Source of the DNA: Bryobacteraceae bacterium
GTDB lineage: Bacteria; Acidobacteriota; Terriglobia; Bryobacterales; Bryobacteraceae
DNA: 64,000 bases
Reading direction: 5' to 3'
NCBI GenBank assembly: GCA_025056865.1
Contig: JANWVO010000032.1
Coordinates: 62,001 to 126,000, forward strand
Shown: one piece after another, positions 8,256 to 16,815 of the stretch
How positions within the stretch are numbered: the first letter of the stretch is position 1
Layout: each line of letters opens with the position of its first letter
The notes under the pieces: generated by a model
Told to the model about the DNA's origin: nothing
The model's database searches: none
The model's input: only the letters and a program-made list of their open reading frames with translations
Position numbers and translations under genes: made by a program

Positions 8256-9217
8256 CAGTCCGCCTCCCGGAAGGTGACAAACAGGTGCCATGCGTTGTGC
8301 CGCACCGCGGGCATGGCCGGATGCACTTCTCGCAGAAGCTCGCCGAAGGGTCCCTGGCCTGCTTCGAAGGTGGAACCCGGTTTGAGCAGGAGCAACGGGA
8401 ACTTGAAAGGGGACGAAGACGCCGAATAGACGCCGCCCAGCCGGCCGTAATGGGTTTCGAGCTGATAGCGCGGCTGGCTCATGTTGGCCGTCAGCGAGCC
8501 GTGCGAGAGCGACATGGCGCGAGGCAGCTTCCCATCGAACAGGCCATCGGTTTCCGGCGTGATCTCGATGCCGTCGAATCGGCCGCGGCCCCAGGTGGCG
8601 TCCTTGCCATAGCCCCAACGCGCCACGAGCTGGAAAAGTTCCTGAAGGCGCTCTGGCGGCAGCGAGGTCTGCACATAAACATCCCGGTACTGCCGCAGGC
8701 CGCTGGCCCAGAGCTCCTCGGTGAAGAACAGCCCGCCCTCGTCCGGCGTGCGGCCGGTGATGCGGTGGATGCGGTTGTGGGGCAGCCTCACCCATGCCTC
8801 CCGGCCCTGCCGTTCGAGCTCGTGGGGCGTGAGGCGCGAGCGGTGCTCCTCTTCTTCCTTTTCGAGCTTCGCCAGCCGCTCGAGCAATGCTGCCTCGCTC
8901 ATCTGGTCCCGCAGCCCGGCGAAGACGCTCCGCGGAATCAGTTTCCGCTTGCGCAGCTTCTTCTGCCGCTGGATCTCTTCGAGCGTCAGGGGACGGACCG
9001 GCGCGGGCTTCAGCAAGGGCCGCGGCAGCATATCGGCGGGGAAACCGTCCGAGATGAGGAACGGGTCTTCGGCAAGCGAGCACAGCCACTGGCCCAGGCT
9101 GGCCTCTCCGTGGAGGTAGCGCCAGGCCCAGCACAGGTTGCCGAAGAGCGTGCCGGAATGGAGCGGCGTGGCCAGCGGCGAGGCGAGCCGGAACCGGATT
9201 CGGTACGTCGCGGGCAT
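8255..9217 (-). CDS. csm4: Type III-A CRISPR RAMP protein Csm4
   Basis: Csm4 binds the 5' repeat-derived handle of crRNA and anchors Cas10. The 320-residue protein opens with a RAMP strand (Tyr-Arg-Ile-Arg-Phe-Arg-Leu-Ala-Ser-Pro-Leu) and Thr-Pro-Leu-His-Ser-Gly-Thr-Leu-Phe-Gly-Asn, matching Csm4. A Gly-rich segment Gly-Tyr-Gly-Lys-Asp-Ala-Thr-Trp-Gly-Arg-Gly-Arg-Phe-Asp near 205-218 is the other typical motif. A very charged helical stretch (about 108-145, rich in Glu, Lys and Arg) lies between the RAMP parts. Its ATG at 9217 follows the csm3 stop by two bases. Confidence 0.9.
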   Translation of the reverse strand: MPATYRIRFRLASPLATPLHSGTLFGNLCWAWRYLHGEASLGQWLCSLAEDPFLISDGFPADMLPRPLLKPAPVRPLTLEEIQRQKKLRKRKLIPRSVFAGLRDQMSEAALLERLAKLEKEEEEHRSRLTPHELERQGREAWVRLPHNRIHRITGRTPDEGGLFFTEELWASGLRQYRDVYVQTSLPPERLQELFQLVARWGYGKDATWGRGRFDGIEITPETDGLFDGKLPRAMSLSHGSLTANMSQPRYQLETHYGRLGGVYSASSSPFKFPLLLLKPGSTFEAGQGPFGELLREVHPAMPAVRHNAWHLFVTFREAD

Positions 9218-9219
9218 TG

Positions 9220-9960
9220 TCAGCCCTCCACGATGACGTTGGGCGCGTCGATCTTGACCTCGCGGATCGCGTCGAATCTGTCCTGGATGCTCACGCCGTC
9301 GACGGCCAGATTGCGGAAGCGCACTTTGCCGTATCCGCGGCTGCCGGAGCCGCCGAGCGCGTCCTTCTCAAGCAGCTTCAGTCCCTCGATCAACCGGTTC
9401 AGGCACTCCATGTCCCGTTTGCCGCCGTCGCCCGTGTCGATCACCCGGAACTGGATCTCGACATCAAATTCCATGCCGGCGGGCACGCGCTCGGTCCTGC
9501 GCGGGCCGATGTTGCCAGCGGCCTTGCCCTGGATGCGGTCGATGACGACCTCGGTCTTCTCTTCCGTGAAGGGCAGCCCGCGCTCCTGGATCTTCTCGCG
9601 GCAGGCTTTGGTGAGGTGGCAGTCCCGCACCGAGACGCGGGTGGGCCCGCCGCTCCAGTCCTCATGAGTGGTGCCGAAGATTCTCAGGATCTCGTCCTGG
9701 TCGATGTTGTCGATCTTCGTCCGCTTGTTGAAGCCCCACACCTGGCCCTCGGGATCGACCTTGTGCAGGGCCCATTCGAGGAGGCTCCGGACCTTGCCCT
9801 TGAGGCTCGAGCCCGGGATGTAAGGCTCTCCCGTGTGCGGGTGCTTGATCACCGGGTTGTCCATGCCGCCGATCTCGATGGAGTCCTTGCCGGCGCCGAT
9901 GTGCAGGCCGGTGACCGTCTCGAGCGTGCCCGTGATGGTGTAGATATGAATCAGCTTCAT
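9220..9960 (-). CDS. csm3: Type III-A CRISPR backbone RNase Csm3
   Basis: Csm3 polymerises along crRNA and cuts target RNA every six nucleotides. In this 246-residue protein the known active residue is present as Asp34 in Gly-Gly-Met-Asp-Asn-Pro-Val-Ile, and the conserved His20 is in Gly-Leu-His-Ile-Gly-Ala-Gly. Pro-Gly-Ser-Ser-Leu-Lys-Gly-Lys-Val-Arg (about 49-58) and the terminal Gly-Ser-Gly-Ser-Arg-Gly-Tyr-Gly-Lys-Val loop are intact. Target-RNA slicing should therefore be functional. A GGAGG Shine-Dalgarno lies seven bases before the ATG at 9960. Confidence 0.94.
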   Translation of the reverse strand: MKLIHIYTITGTLETVTGLHIGAGKDSIEIGGMDNPVIKHPHTGEPYIPGSSLKGKVRSLLEWALHKVDPEGQVWGFNKRTKIDNIDQDEILRIFGTTHEDWSGGPTRVSVRDCHLTKACREKIQERGLPFTEEKTEVVIDRIQGKAAGNIGPRRTERVPAGMEFDVEIQFRVIDTGDGGKRDMECLNRLIEGLKLLEKDALGGSGSRGYGKVRFRNLAVDGVSIQDRFDAIREVKIDAPNVIVEG

Positions 9961-9978
9961 TGCACCGCCTCCGCAAAA

Positions 9979-10461
9979 TTACTTTTTCGAAAATGCGTAA
10001 TGAAAGGCGACAACGGCCTCGAAATGACGGCAGAAGGCCTGAAAGTCCTGCCACGTCTTCACCGCCTGGACATGCCGCTGGATGAATTCCTTCATCACGG
10101 CAGGCAGGATTTTGTCGCTCCGCTTGTTGGCATAAAACGCCTTGGCGCGCAGCATGCGGAACTCGGGCAGGATGTCCTCGAAGATCGAGTCGCGTTCGGC
10201 GAATGGCGCGCCGGCGGCCCGGATCTCAAAGCGGCGGCGCAGGCTCAGCACGTCTCCGTAAAAACGCCGCAACTGGGCCGATTCCAGGCCCGCTTTGGCC
10301 AGCGCCTCGCCTACCTCCTGCGCTTCGCTGTCCAGCAGCTCTGGCCGGAGCTTGCCATGTTCGTTGAAATACTTCACCGGGGGCAGCGCATGGCCCCCCG
10401 CGGCCTGCCCCTGGGCTGCTGCCTGGGGCGGGCGGCCGGTTGGCTGGTTGGGTGCAGGCAT
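9979..10461 (-). CDS. csm2: Type III-A small subunit Csm2
   Basis: Csm2 is the helical small subunit that lines the crRNA-target duplex. The 160-residue product has a Gln/Ala/Pro-rich, probably disordered N-terminus (1-28). A helical bundle follows with the family-like motifs Gln-Leu-Arg-Arg-Phe-Tyr-Gly-Asp-Val (about 63-71) and Leu-Arg-Ala-Lys-Ala-Phe-Tyr-Ala-Asn-Lys-Arg (about 103-113), and it ends with a helix near Phe-Arg-His-Phe-Glu-Ala. A strong GGAGG precedes the ATG at 10461. It sits 25 bp after cas10 and 18 bp before csm3. Confidence 0.88.
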   Translation of the reverse strand: MPAPNQPTGRPPQAAAQGQAAGGHALPPVKYFNEHGKLRPELLDSEAQEVGEALAKAGLESAQLRRFYGDVLSLRRRFEIRAAGAPFAERDSIFEDILPEFRMLRAKAFYANKRSDKILPAVMKEFIQRHVQAVKTWQDFQAFCRHFEAVVAFHYAFSKK

Positions 10462-10486
10462 CGGTTCACCTCCATGCGGACGAAGA

Positions 10487-12991
10487 TCAGAAAGAGCGGT
10501 TTCGATACAGGGCGGCCGTGATCGCGGTGCGTGCCGAGGGCGGCGAGACGCCCCTGGCCAGTTGTGCGGTCAGGCCGAACAGGGAATTCAGGAACTGCAC
10601 CAGCGGGCTGGCAGCCAGGTCTTTCCCCTTGAGGTTCCGCCGGAGCTGGTACCCCCAGCGGGCCCTCCAGGATGCCGCGTTGGAGTCCGCCGCGCCGCGC
10701 TGGCAGGCCATCCGGTCGCGGTCGAAGGCGAGCATCCGGTAGACGAAGCCCTGGCTGAGCTCGCCCGAGCGGAGATGCCCGACGAGCTGTTCGGAATTCG
10801 TCAACTGCCGACGGAACTGCTCCCAGAGCATCGGCTCGTCGTCGATGGCGCACACGCGGTTGCGGCCGGCGTTCTTGGCCCGTTCGAGCCGCTCTTCGGC
10901 GCCGCGGACGCTGCGGTTGAGCGGCTCGCCGGGATGGCACAGCTCGAGCGAGGCCGACAGCGTGATCTGCGGGTTGCCCACATAGCGCGCAAAGGCCGCC
11001 TGCAACTCGGCCAGCAGCTCGAGCGATTGCCGCCACGGCCCGATGAGGAGCAGATCGTCGCCGCCCGCATACACGACATAGGTGCTGCGGAAGCGCGGGT
11101 CGGACTCCAGCAGATGCGGCAGGCGGGCCGAAAAGAAATAGTCGAGCATCCGCGAAAGCCCCGCAGTGAGGCCCAGGCTCGGCCGCTCGACACCCTGGGA
11201 GAAGATCGCGCCGAGGCGGTCCACGTCGGCCTTGATGACGCCAAGCAGGTCCTCGCCACAGAGCCGGCCATCCACGTTTTCCAGAGCGTCCAGAGCGATG
11301 TGCTCGAACGTCTTCGTCTCGCCGGGCCCGGTCAGGCGTGCATCCGGGCTCAGGTGGCGCGCGTATGCGGTTTTCTCTGCCTCCTCCTCGCCGAGCACCG
11401 GCACATAGTGCGCGGTGGGGCGCAGCGCCAGCGGCAGCTCAGGATCGAAGGCGTCTCCGACGACAAAGCCCTCCTCCAGCGCGGCGAGATTCATCCCGGC
11501 GATGTGCCAGTGCAGGTGCAGCCCGTCCCAGAGCCGGAGGTTTTTCGCCGGGTCTCCGACCGGTCCGCGCGACCAGCCGATGGCGCGCAGCCGCGGCAGA
11601 TCACCGCCCAGCCGCCTCTCTTCGGCGCAGGGACCGCAATAGGCCTCTTCGACTCCTCCCTCGGCACGGGCCGGGCGGAACCCGCAGGCCGGGCACGGGC
11701 CATGTTCGTAGCGGTCCTGCCGAAGAACGGCTTCGTAACAGGTGGAGAACGGCCGCTGCTTGGCCTCCTCGGCGGCTGCCGACCACAGCGAGGCCATCTC
11801 GCGGAAACGGTCCCGGCGGAACAGTTCTCCGCTGAAGGGTTCGGTCATGGAAAGGTTCAGCGCCAGCTCGCCCCGCCAGCGGCCCAGCATCCAACTCTCT
11901 ACGCTCCTGCGGATCCTTTCGAGGACGCCGCGCGTGCGCGGCGTGTCCGCCGCAAGAATCAGGAAACGCCCGCCCGCATTCTGGAGGAGCGAGAAGGGCG
12001 TGAGGCCAAGGCCCCAGAGCAGCTCGAGCGCCGCGCTCTCGGTGATCAGCGACATCAGGAACGAGCGCGCGCGCAGGATGCGGGCAACGCCGCGCACCTG
12101 CTGGTGCTGCAAACGGAACAATGCGGCCTGGATGCCCGATAAATCCCCGAGAATCCAGACGAATTTCCGTTCGCTCCTCGACGTTTCCAGCGTCTCTTTC
12201 GAGATGCCGCCGTTAGCCTCGTGCCATTGATACAGGGCGGAAGCGATGGCCGCCACGGCGCGGCTATGGTCGAACAGGGAGACATCGGGCTGGTCCTTGG
12301 TGGAGGACGGCACCGCGTGCCAGTAGCGCTCGCACAGCGACTTCAGGCTGCCGAGAAACAGCCATGGATGCTGGAGACGGGCCACCGCCCGGAATTCCCG
12401 CTGGAACTGCTGTAAGAGCTGCTGGTAGCGGGATTGATATCCGGCCGTATCCACGGCGGTCACGGAATCGGTCATCGCCGATGGCGCCAGGCGGTCCAGC
12501 GGCAGGCGCGTCTGCGGAACGTCGCCGAGCGCCGGATCCAGCCGCACCGCCGAGAAGGGCGAAATCATTGCCGTGCGGATGAACTGATCCCAGGCTGCCG
12601 GGGCATCGGATTCCTCATCCTTTCTCGACTCCCGGTCCATGCCAGCCGCCAACTGATCCGCCTCCGCCAGGAGCCACTGGACACCTGCCTCTTCCTGCGG
12701 GCCGCCGCCGGGGCGGTGATGATAGGCAGCGAGGTTCCTTACCCGGTTGCGGTCCGCACCAGCCAGCGGCAGATTCTCCTTTTCGAGCCAGTGGAAGAAT
12801 TGCCACGTCCAGAGCGCGTGGATATGGGTCCGCCCGCCTTTCTGGTTCTGCGGAAGAATCAGCGGGGCCATTTCCTGCACTTCGGGATCAGCGTTCCTCT
12901 GGCTGCCATGAGCCCGCTGCCAGAATTTCCCCACATCATGAAGAAACGCACCGAGAGCAGTTTCCGTCAGCGTTGGAATTCCATCAGCCAT
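10487..12991 (-). CDS. cas10: Cas10/Csm1, large subunit and cyclic oligoadenylate synthase
   Basis: Cas10 is the type III signature protein. The 834-residue product keeps both catalytic centres. An N-terminal HD nuclease has Phe-Leu-His-Asp-Val-Gly-Lys-Phe (His18, Asp19) for ssDNA cleavage. The second Palm domain has Tyr-Ala-Gly-Gly-Asp-Asp (GGDD about 643-646) for cyclic oligoadenylate synthesis. A zinc ribbon lies near 430-455 (Cys-Pro-Ala-Cys and Cys-Gly-Pro-Cys). The first Palm domain has the usual Gly-Asp-Leu-Ser-Gly-Ile-Gln-Ala-Ala-Leu-Phe motif near 280. Intact GGDD fits the three CARF proteins encoded in the same locus. The ATG is preceded by GAGGTG, and cas6 ends 12 bp upstream. Confidence 0.96.
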   Translation of the reverse strand: MADGIPTLTETALGAFLHDVGKFWQRAHGSQRNADPEVQEMAPLILPQNQKGGRTHIHALWTWQFFHWLEKENLPLAGADRNRVRNLAAYHHRPGGGPQEEAGVQWLLAEADQLAAGMDRESRKDEESDAPAAWDQFIRTAMISPFSAVRLDPALGDVPQTRLPLDRLAPSAMTDSVTAVDTAGYQSRYQQLLQQFQREFRAVARLQHPWLFLGSLKSLCERYWHAVPSSTKDQPDVSLFDHSRAVAAIASALYQWHEANGGISKETLETSRSERKFVWILGDLSGIQAALFRLQHQQVRGVARILRARSFLMSLITESAALELLWGLGLTPFSLLQNAGGRFLILAADTPRTRGVLERIRRSVESWMLGRWRGELALNLSMTEPFSGELFRRDRFREMASLWSAAAEEAKQRPFSTCYEAVLRQDRYEHGPCPACGFRPARAEGGVEEAYCGPCAEERRLGGDLPRLRAIGWSRGPVGDPAKNLRLWDGLHLHWHIAGMNLAALEEGFVVGDAFDPELPLALRPTAHYVPVLGEEEAEKTAYARHLSPDARLTGPGETKTFEHIALDALENVDGRLCGEDLLGVIKADVDRLGAIFSQGVERPSLGLTAGLSRMLDYFFSARLPHLLESDPRFRSTYVVYAGGDDLLLIGPWRQSLELLAELQAAFARYVGNPQITLSASLELCHPGEPLNRSVRGAEERLERAKNAGRNRVCAIDDEPMLWEQFRRQLTNSEQLVGHLRSGELSQGFVYRMLAFDRDRMACQRGAADSNAASWRARWGYQLRRNLKGKDLAASPLVQFLNSLFGLTAQLARGVSPPSARTAITAALYRNRSF

Positions 12992-13003
12992 TCCGCATTC
13001 ACC

Positions 13004-13999
13004 TCATCCGGCATCTCGCCGCGATCCGTTCTTTTCCGCAGCTCCGGCGGTCGCCACACGGTAACGCCCCAACCCCATCACCGCTCCTTTGCCGACATGG
13101 GTCCACTGCCCGATCCAGAGGAACGGCCAAAGCGCCTCGAGCCCGCCCATGTCCAGATCGTAAAAGCCCACGACGCCACCCATGGGGATCTTCTTCTGCT
13201 GCCGGCTGGAATAGCGCGCCCAATCCTGCCATTTCAGCTCCCGCCGCAAAAGCCGCGCCGCGCGCGCGGCTTCCCGCAGCCCGGCGTGGTCCAGCCGCCA
13301 GGGCGTGCCCGTGTGGAAGCGGCTCAGCAGCGCAAGCCGCCGCAGCAGCGCCGCCACGAATTCGTCAAACCCCATCCGCTCCGGCTCCACGAGATCCTGT
13401 TCGCGCCGCACGCGCAGAGGCGTCACGAGCGCGATCCGCACCTGCGCGGGCATCGGCGGCGCCTGCGGCGTCCAGGCTTTGCCCGCCAGCAGGACTCCTT
13501 CTTTCGACATCGACTTCCGCCAGCGCTGTCCGGCCAGCTCTTCCTCGGCCTCGACCAGACGCAGCGGCACGCGCTCGACGCCGATGCCGCGCTCGGCACC
13601 CTGCCTCAAGGCGTGAAGCACATAAGGCCAGTGCTCGCAGCCTTGCCCGAATAGCGTCACTTCAAGGGTCTCCCCGCGCACCTCGCGTGGGCGCCACTCC
13701 GGCTCCGGCGCCAGTGTGTAGGGGTGCGGCGCGTGGTCGACGCTCGAGGGCGCATCTGCGCCCTCTCCGGCAGGGGTTTCGAACAGATACGGATAGGCAC
13801 AGGAGGATCGTACCAGGCAGCCGCCGCATTCCCGCTCGCGCGTGATGCAGACGAGGCTTTTCAGAGCTCCCCCGAAGACACCCCTCCAGGCGGACCCCCG
13901 GTAGCCGCGGATGAGATACGGTTCGTCCGCCTCAAACCGCAGCCGGAACCTGCGGACCGGAAATTCCCCCGGCAGTTTCCCGTCTGCTGCCGCCTCCAT
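13004..13999 (-). CDS. cas6: Cas6-like crRNA-processing endoribonuclease
   Basis: Cas6 cuts the CRISPR precursor inside each repeat. The 331-residue protein matches the RAMP-type Cas6 group with a C-terminal Gly-rich loop His-Val-Gly-Lys-Gly-Ala-Val-Met-Gly-Leu-Gly-Arg-Tyr near 300-312. The N-terminal part has Arg-Gly-Ser-Ala-Trp-Arg-Gly-Val-Phe-Gly-Gly-Ala-Leu. Four cysteines near 53-67 (Cys-Ile-Thr, Cys-Gly-Gly-Cys, Cys-Ala-Tyr) could form a metal site. The active residues cannot be assigned by eye. It opens the effector part of the operon after a 170-bp AT-richer gap, so a separate promoter is likely. Confidence 0.85.
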   Translation of the reverse strand: MEAAADGKLPGEFPVRRFRLRFEADEPYLIRGYRGSAWRGVFGGALKSLVCITRERECGGCLVRSSCAYPYLFETPAGEGADAPSSVDHAPHPYTLAPEPEWRPREVRGETLEVTLFGQGCEHWPYVLHALRQGAERGIGVERVPLRLVEAEEELAGQRWRKSMSKEGVLLAGKAWTPQAPPMPAQVRIALVTPLRVRREQDLVEPERMGFDEFVAALLRRLALLSRFHTGTPWRLDHAGLREAARAARLLRRELKWQDWARYSSRQQKKIPMGGVVGFYDLDMGGLEALWPFLWIGQWTHVGKGAVMGLGRYRVATAGAAEKNGSRRDAG

Positions 14000-14010
14000 C
14001 GTTTTATCCG

Positions 14011-14038
14011 TGTATCACACTGCGCTGTGGAAAAGCAA
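14011..14038 (-). promoter_or_regulatory. Possible promoter for cas6-cas10-csm operon
   Basis: On the minus strand TTGCTT (14038-14033) and GATACA (14016-14011) are 16 bp apart, about a dozen bases before the cas6 ATG. The 14000-14169 gap is visibly AT-richer than its flanks and is the longest gap inside the cas locus. The -10 match is moderate, so this is only a candidate. Confidence 0.33.
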
Positions 14039-14169
14039 TTATTCCCATTTTATCCAGAAAAGCTACAGCATTTTCCTGATTTTTTCCCCAGGTCCCAGGA
14101 CTGCCGCCGTCCCAGGATGGCATCGGGGCACCTTCGTGCTTGCGCCCCTGGATGCCAGCCCATCCGTCC

Positions 14170-15561
14170 TCATCCTGCCAAAAGGAAAGGGAACCGGCAC
14201 GATTCCAGCAGCGCCTGGTTGCCCTCCGCCTCGCCGCAGAAGAAGCCGGCCAGCCCGGCGAGCAGTCTTTTCAGCTCGGCTTCCCTGCCCCGGCTGCGGG
14301 CGCGGAATCCGTGAATCAGCACTGAGGTATTTCTCAGCGTCGGCCCCCAATCGCCCAGCCAGTCCAGTTTTGCCAGCTTTTCTGCAATTTCGCGCCCGGG
14401 TCCCGGGCCGAGCCCGGTTTCGATGTGCAAAAGCAGGCTGGCCGCTTTTTCGCGCGCCAGCTCATACCGGCCTTCGCGATTCCTCTTTGGCTCTTCCCCC
14501 TGGCTGCGGACCCAGGAGAGCACACGCGAATCGCCGGGATCGACGTTGCCCGAGTCAATACCGTGGGCAAAGAGCCGGAGCTGGCCCATCAGCTCCAGCA
14601 CGCGGTAGAGCCGGACGAGAACCTCTTCGTTCTGTCCTTCGCGCAGACGCCTCTCGGCGTTTGCAAGAAGGTCAGCCAGAAGGGCGCGGCAGTAGGCCAC
14701 GTTGTCGAGCGCTTTCGGCGGGGCATCGCCGGCCAGCAACTCCAGCACGGCAAGCTGTGCGTCGGAAGGCAGGAACTCCTGGACCATGGCTGGCGGCCTG
14801 TTTGGCATGCCGTCCCTCCGGGCGAGACGGGCGGCTTCCTTGTAGTCGAACCGGTCCCAGGCGCCCCAGAACTTCGCCGCCCATCCGAGCCAGCGGATCT
14901 CCTCCTTCAGATGCCCTTCGTAAAGCCTGGCCGGCACGCCCGGGAAGAGGATTTCGACAGCGCGGTAGTTGCCCGCCCGCAGATAGCCCGCCGCCAGATT
15001 CACGTCCTGGCGCTGGAGGGCCCGCTGGGGCGGCACGTCGATGATCGTTTCGGTGCCGGGCCTCACGATGCCGCGTTCGTCGCGCTCCCCGGTGATGTAC
15101 CGGATGCAGCCGACGCGGTGGGCCATGGCCGCCATCGCGAGGGCGGCCGTCATGGCCTTGGTGCCTCGTGTTACGTCGGCAGTGATGTCTTCCCGGCGCC
15201 ATCCTTCCGCGAGAAGCTTCTCGATCACCTCGTCGAAGTGACGGAAGCAGGCATCGGTATCCTCCTCCTCCTTCGGCCTGCGCAACGCCCGCACCTGGAG
15301 CGGGAACTGCGGGAAGCGCTGTTCGAGCAGACGCGCGTTCGGCTCCGTCTTCTGTGATGGCAGCAGCACGATCCGCTGCCATTCGCCCTGCTCGAAGGAC
15401 CTGCGGAACGGCGTCACGACGGTCTCTTCGAGCTTTTCCACCGTCCCCTCACCGACGGTCATTACCAGCACTTTGCGGGGCGGTGCGGTTTCCACGGTTT
15501 CCTTCATGTTTCCGGCCGTTGCCGGAGCGGATGAGCCGCCGATGGTCTTCATTCCATCCAT
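14170..15561 (-). CDS. CARF-HEPN CRISPR ancillary protein, TIGR02710-like (copy 2)
   Basis: This is a paralogue of the protein at 5768-7126. Its CARF domain has Val-Met-Thr-Val-Gly-Glu-Gly-Thr (33-40) and Ala-Asp-Val-Thr-Arg-Gly-Thr-Lys-Ala-Met (128-137). The C-terminal helical part has Arg-Asn-Thr-Ser-Val-Leu-Ile-His (Arg410, His417), a HEPN-type motif. Shared landmarks such as Phe-Trp-Gly-Ala-Trp-Asp-Arg-Phe-Asp and Leu-Leu-Ala-Asn-Ala-Glu-Arg-Arg-Leu confirm homology. The start is uncertain: the ATG at 15561 has AGAGGA ten bases upstream, an ATG at 15630 would overlap the previous gene by 35 bases, and the conserved core begins near 15507. It should be an RNase switched on by cyclic oligoadenylate. 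Confidence 0.8.
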   Translation of the reverse strand: MDGMKTIGGSSAPATAGNMKETVETAPPRKVLVMTVGEGTVEKLEETVVTPFRRSFEQGEWQRIVLLPSQKTEPNARLLEQRFPQFPLQVRALRRPKEEEDTDACFRHFDEVIEKLLAEGWRREDITADVTRGTKAMTAALAMAAMAHRVGCIRYITGERDERGIVRPGTETIIDVPPQRALQRQDVNLAAGYLRAGNYRAVEILFPGVPARLYEGHLKEEIRWLGWAAKFWGAWDRFDYKEAARLARRDGMPNRPPAMVQEFLPSDAQLAVLELLAGDAPPKALDNVAYCRALLADLLANAERRLREGQNEEVLVRLYRVLELMGQLRLFAHGIDSGNVDPGDSRVLSWVRSQGEEPKRNREGRYELAREKAASLLLHIETGLGPGPGREIAEKLAKLDWLGDWGPTLRNTSVLIHGFRARSRGREAELKRLLAGLAGFFCGEAEGNQALLESCRFPFLLAG

Positions 15562-15595
15562 GGAGGTTGTTTCCTCTGGTAGCACGGCGACAGGC

Positions 15596-16732
15596 TCACC
15601 GGATGAGCCTGCCGGCACTTTTTTCTTCATTGGCGAAGTGAATCGACTCCGGATCAAGGCCGAGCCGGTACTCGGTCTCCATCCTCCGGCCCGCCGGATG
15701 GATCTGATATGCATAGGCGCGCGCCTCGCCCAGCGCCTCGCGCAGCGCCTTGTTGACGCGCGATGCGCGCTCGAGGAAGTACTCCCGGTCCATGCCCTTC
15801 TTCAGCGCTTTCCGGGTCCTTTCGATATCTCGGCTTCCGGCGCACCGTTCGTACTCGGCCAGGAACGCACGGGCCAGCGGTTCGTCCTCGCCGCCGGACG
15901 GGCAAGGCACTCCGTGCCCTTCTTTGGCCGCCCTGGCGATCATCGCATAAAAAGCCAGTTCCGCCGGACGCATCCGCACATCCATCCCGGAAGCCCGGAC
16001 CGCGCCGCGCGTGCAATCGAAGCTCAGCGTGGGACTCACTTCCCGCTGCACCGCATTCACCGCTTCGGCGAAGCCCCCATCTTCCTCGCCGGCGCCCCGC
16101 TCAAGCAGCTCCCGCAGCCGCACGAAGGGGATTTCGGCCAGGGTCACGCGCGCCTGGGACGCATCCAGCGGGCGGCTTTCCGGCGGCGGCGTGTGGATGA
16201 CGTGCGGTGCGCGCGTCGGATAGAAGAAACCCGGGTGGGACTCGAACGGCGGGTCCACCAGCACATGCGACAACACATCCTGCGGACGGCCGCAAAGGGA
16301 GAGGGCGTAACCTGCGAAGAATCCCATTGTCTTGCGCCCGCCCGCGATGGAGACATGCAGTTCGGCGCGCGGGTCGCGGGTGATCGAGCGAATTTCGCGC
16401 AGCAGGAAGTCCGCCGCTGCCATGTTGTCGGGCGCGGTGCGGATGTCGGCCAAGGGCCTGCCCTCCGCGTCGCGGACCACGCGGATGCAGGATGCGTCGA
16501 ATTTCATCTCCGGCAGGCGGTATTCCCGGCGCATGCGGTGGAACCAGCCGGCTTTCCGGTCCAGGAGCGTCAGCCGGGCGCGCTCGGCGCCTTCGGCCGT
16601 TGTCACCAGCCGAAGCTCCTGCGGGATCCATGCGGGCTTCCGCTGCACGGCGAGCGCGTACAGCGTCTCGGTGACAACCTGTGGCGACAGTCCTGTCACG
16701 ACCAGCAAAACCCTCCGTTTCTGCGCCGCCAT
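15596..16732 (-). CDS. NE0113-family (Cas_NE0113) CARF-type CRISPR protein
   Basis: The 378-residue product matches the NE0113 family of type III-associated proteins. It has the N-terminal signature Val-Thr-Gly-Leu-Ser-Pro-Gln-Val-Val-Thr-Glu-Thr-Leu-Tyr (12-25). It also has Ser-Ile-Ala-Gly-Gly-Arg-Lys-Thr-Met-Gly-Phe (128-138) followed by Ala-Leu-Ser-Leu-Cys-Gly-Arg-Pro-Gln-Asp and Ser-His-Val-Leu-Val. Both are CARF-type ligand-site motifs. Family members have been proposed as cyclic oligoadenylate sensors or ring nucleases; which applies here is not visible. The ATG at 16732 is preferred because the signature starts 11 residues later, although the frame is open to 16819. It lies between cas2 and CARF-HEPN copy 2. 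Confidence 0.85.
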   Translation of the reverse strand: MAAQKRRVLLVVTGLSPQVVTETLYALAVQRKPAWIPQELRLVTTAEGAERARLTLLDRKAGWFHRMRREYRLPEMKFDASCIRVVRDAEGRPLADIRTAPDNMAAADFLLREIRSITRDPRAELHVSIAGGRKTMGFFAGYALSLCGRPQDVLSHVLVDPPFESHPGFFYPTRAPHVIHTPPPESRPLDASQARVTLAEIPFVRLRELLERGAGEEDGGFAEAVNAVQREVSPTLSFDCTRGAVRASGMDVRMRPAELAFYAMIARAAKEGHGVPCPSGGEDEPLARAFLAEYERCAGSRDIERTRKALKKGMDREYFLERASRVNKALREALGEARAYAYQIHPAGRRMETEYRLGLDPESIHFANEEKSAGRLIR

Positions 16733-16815
16733 AACATGCCTATTTTCCCTACTGGCTCCACCCTGAATTCTGAACATATAACAAATCTGGAGATGAGATT
16801 TTCTTTCGGCAACTC

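Noticed and set aside
7134-9134. A 666-residue fused frame covering csm5 and much of csm4
   Set aside because: The csm4 gene in another frame occupies that DNA, and Csm5 starts at the ATG overlapping the csm4 stop.
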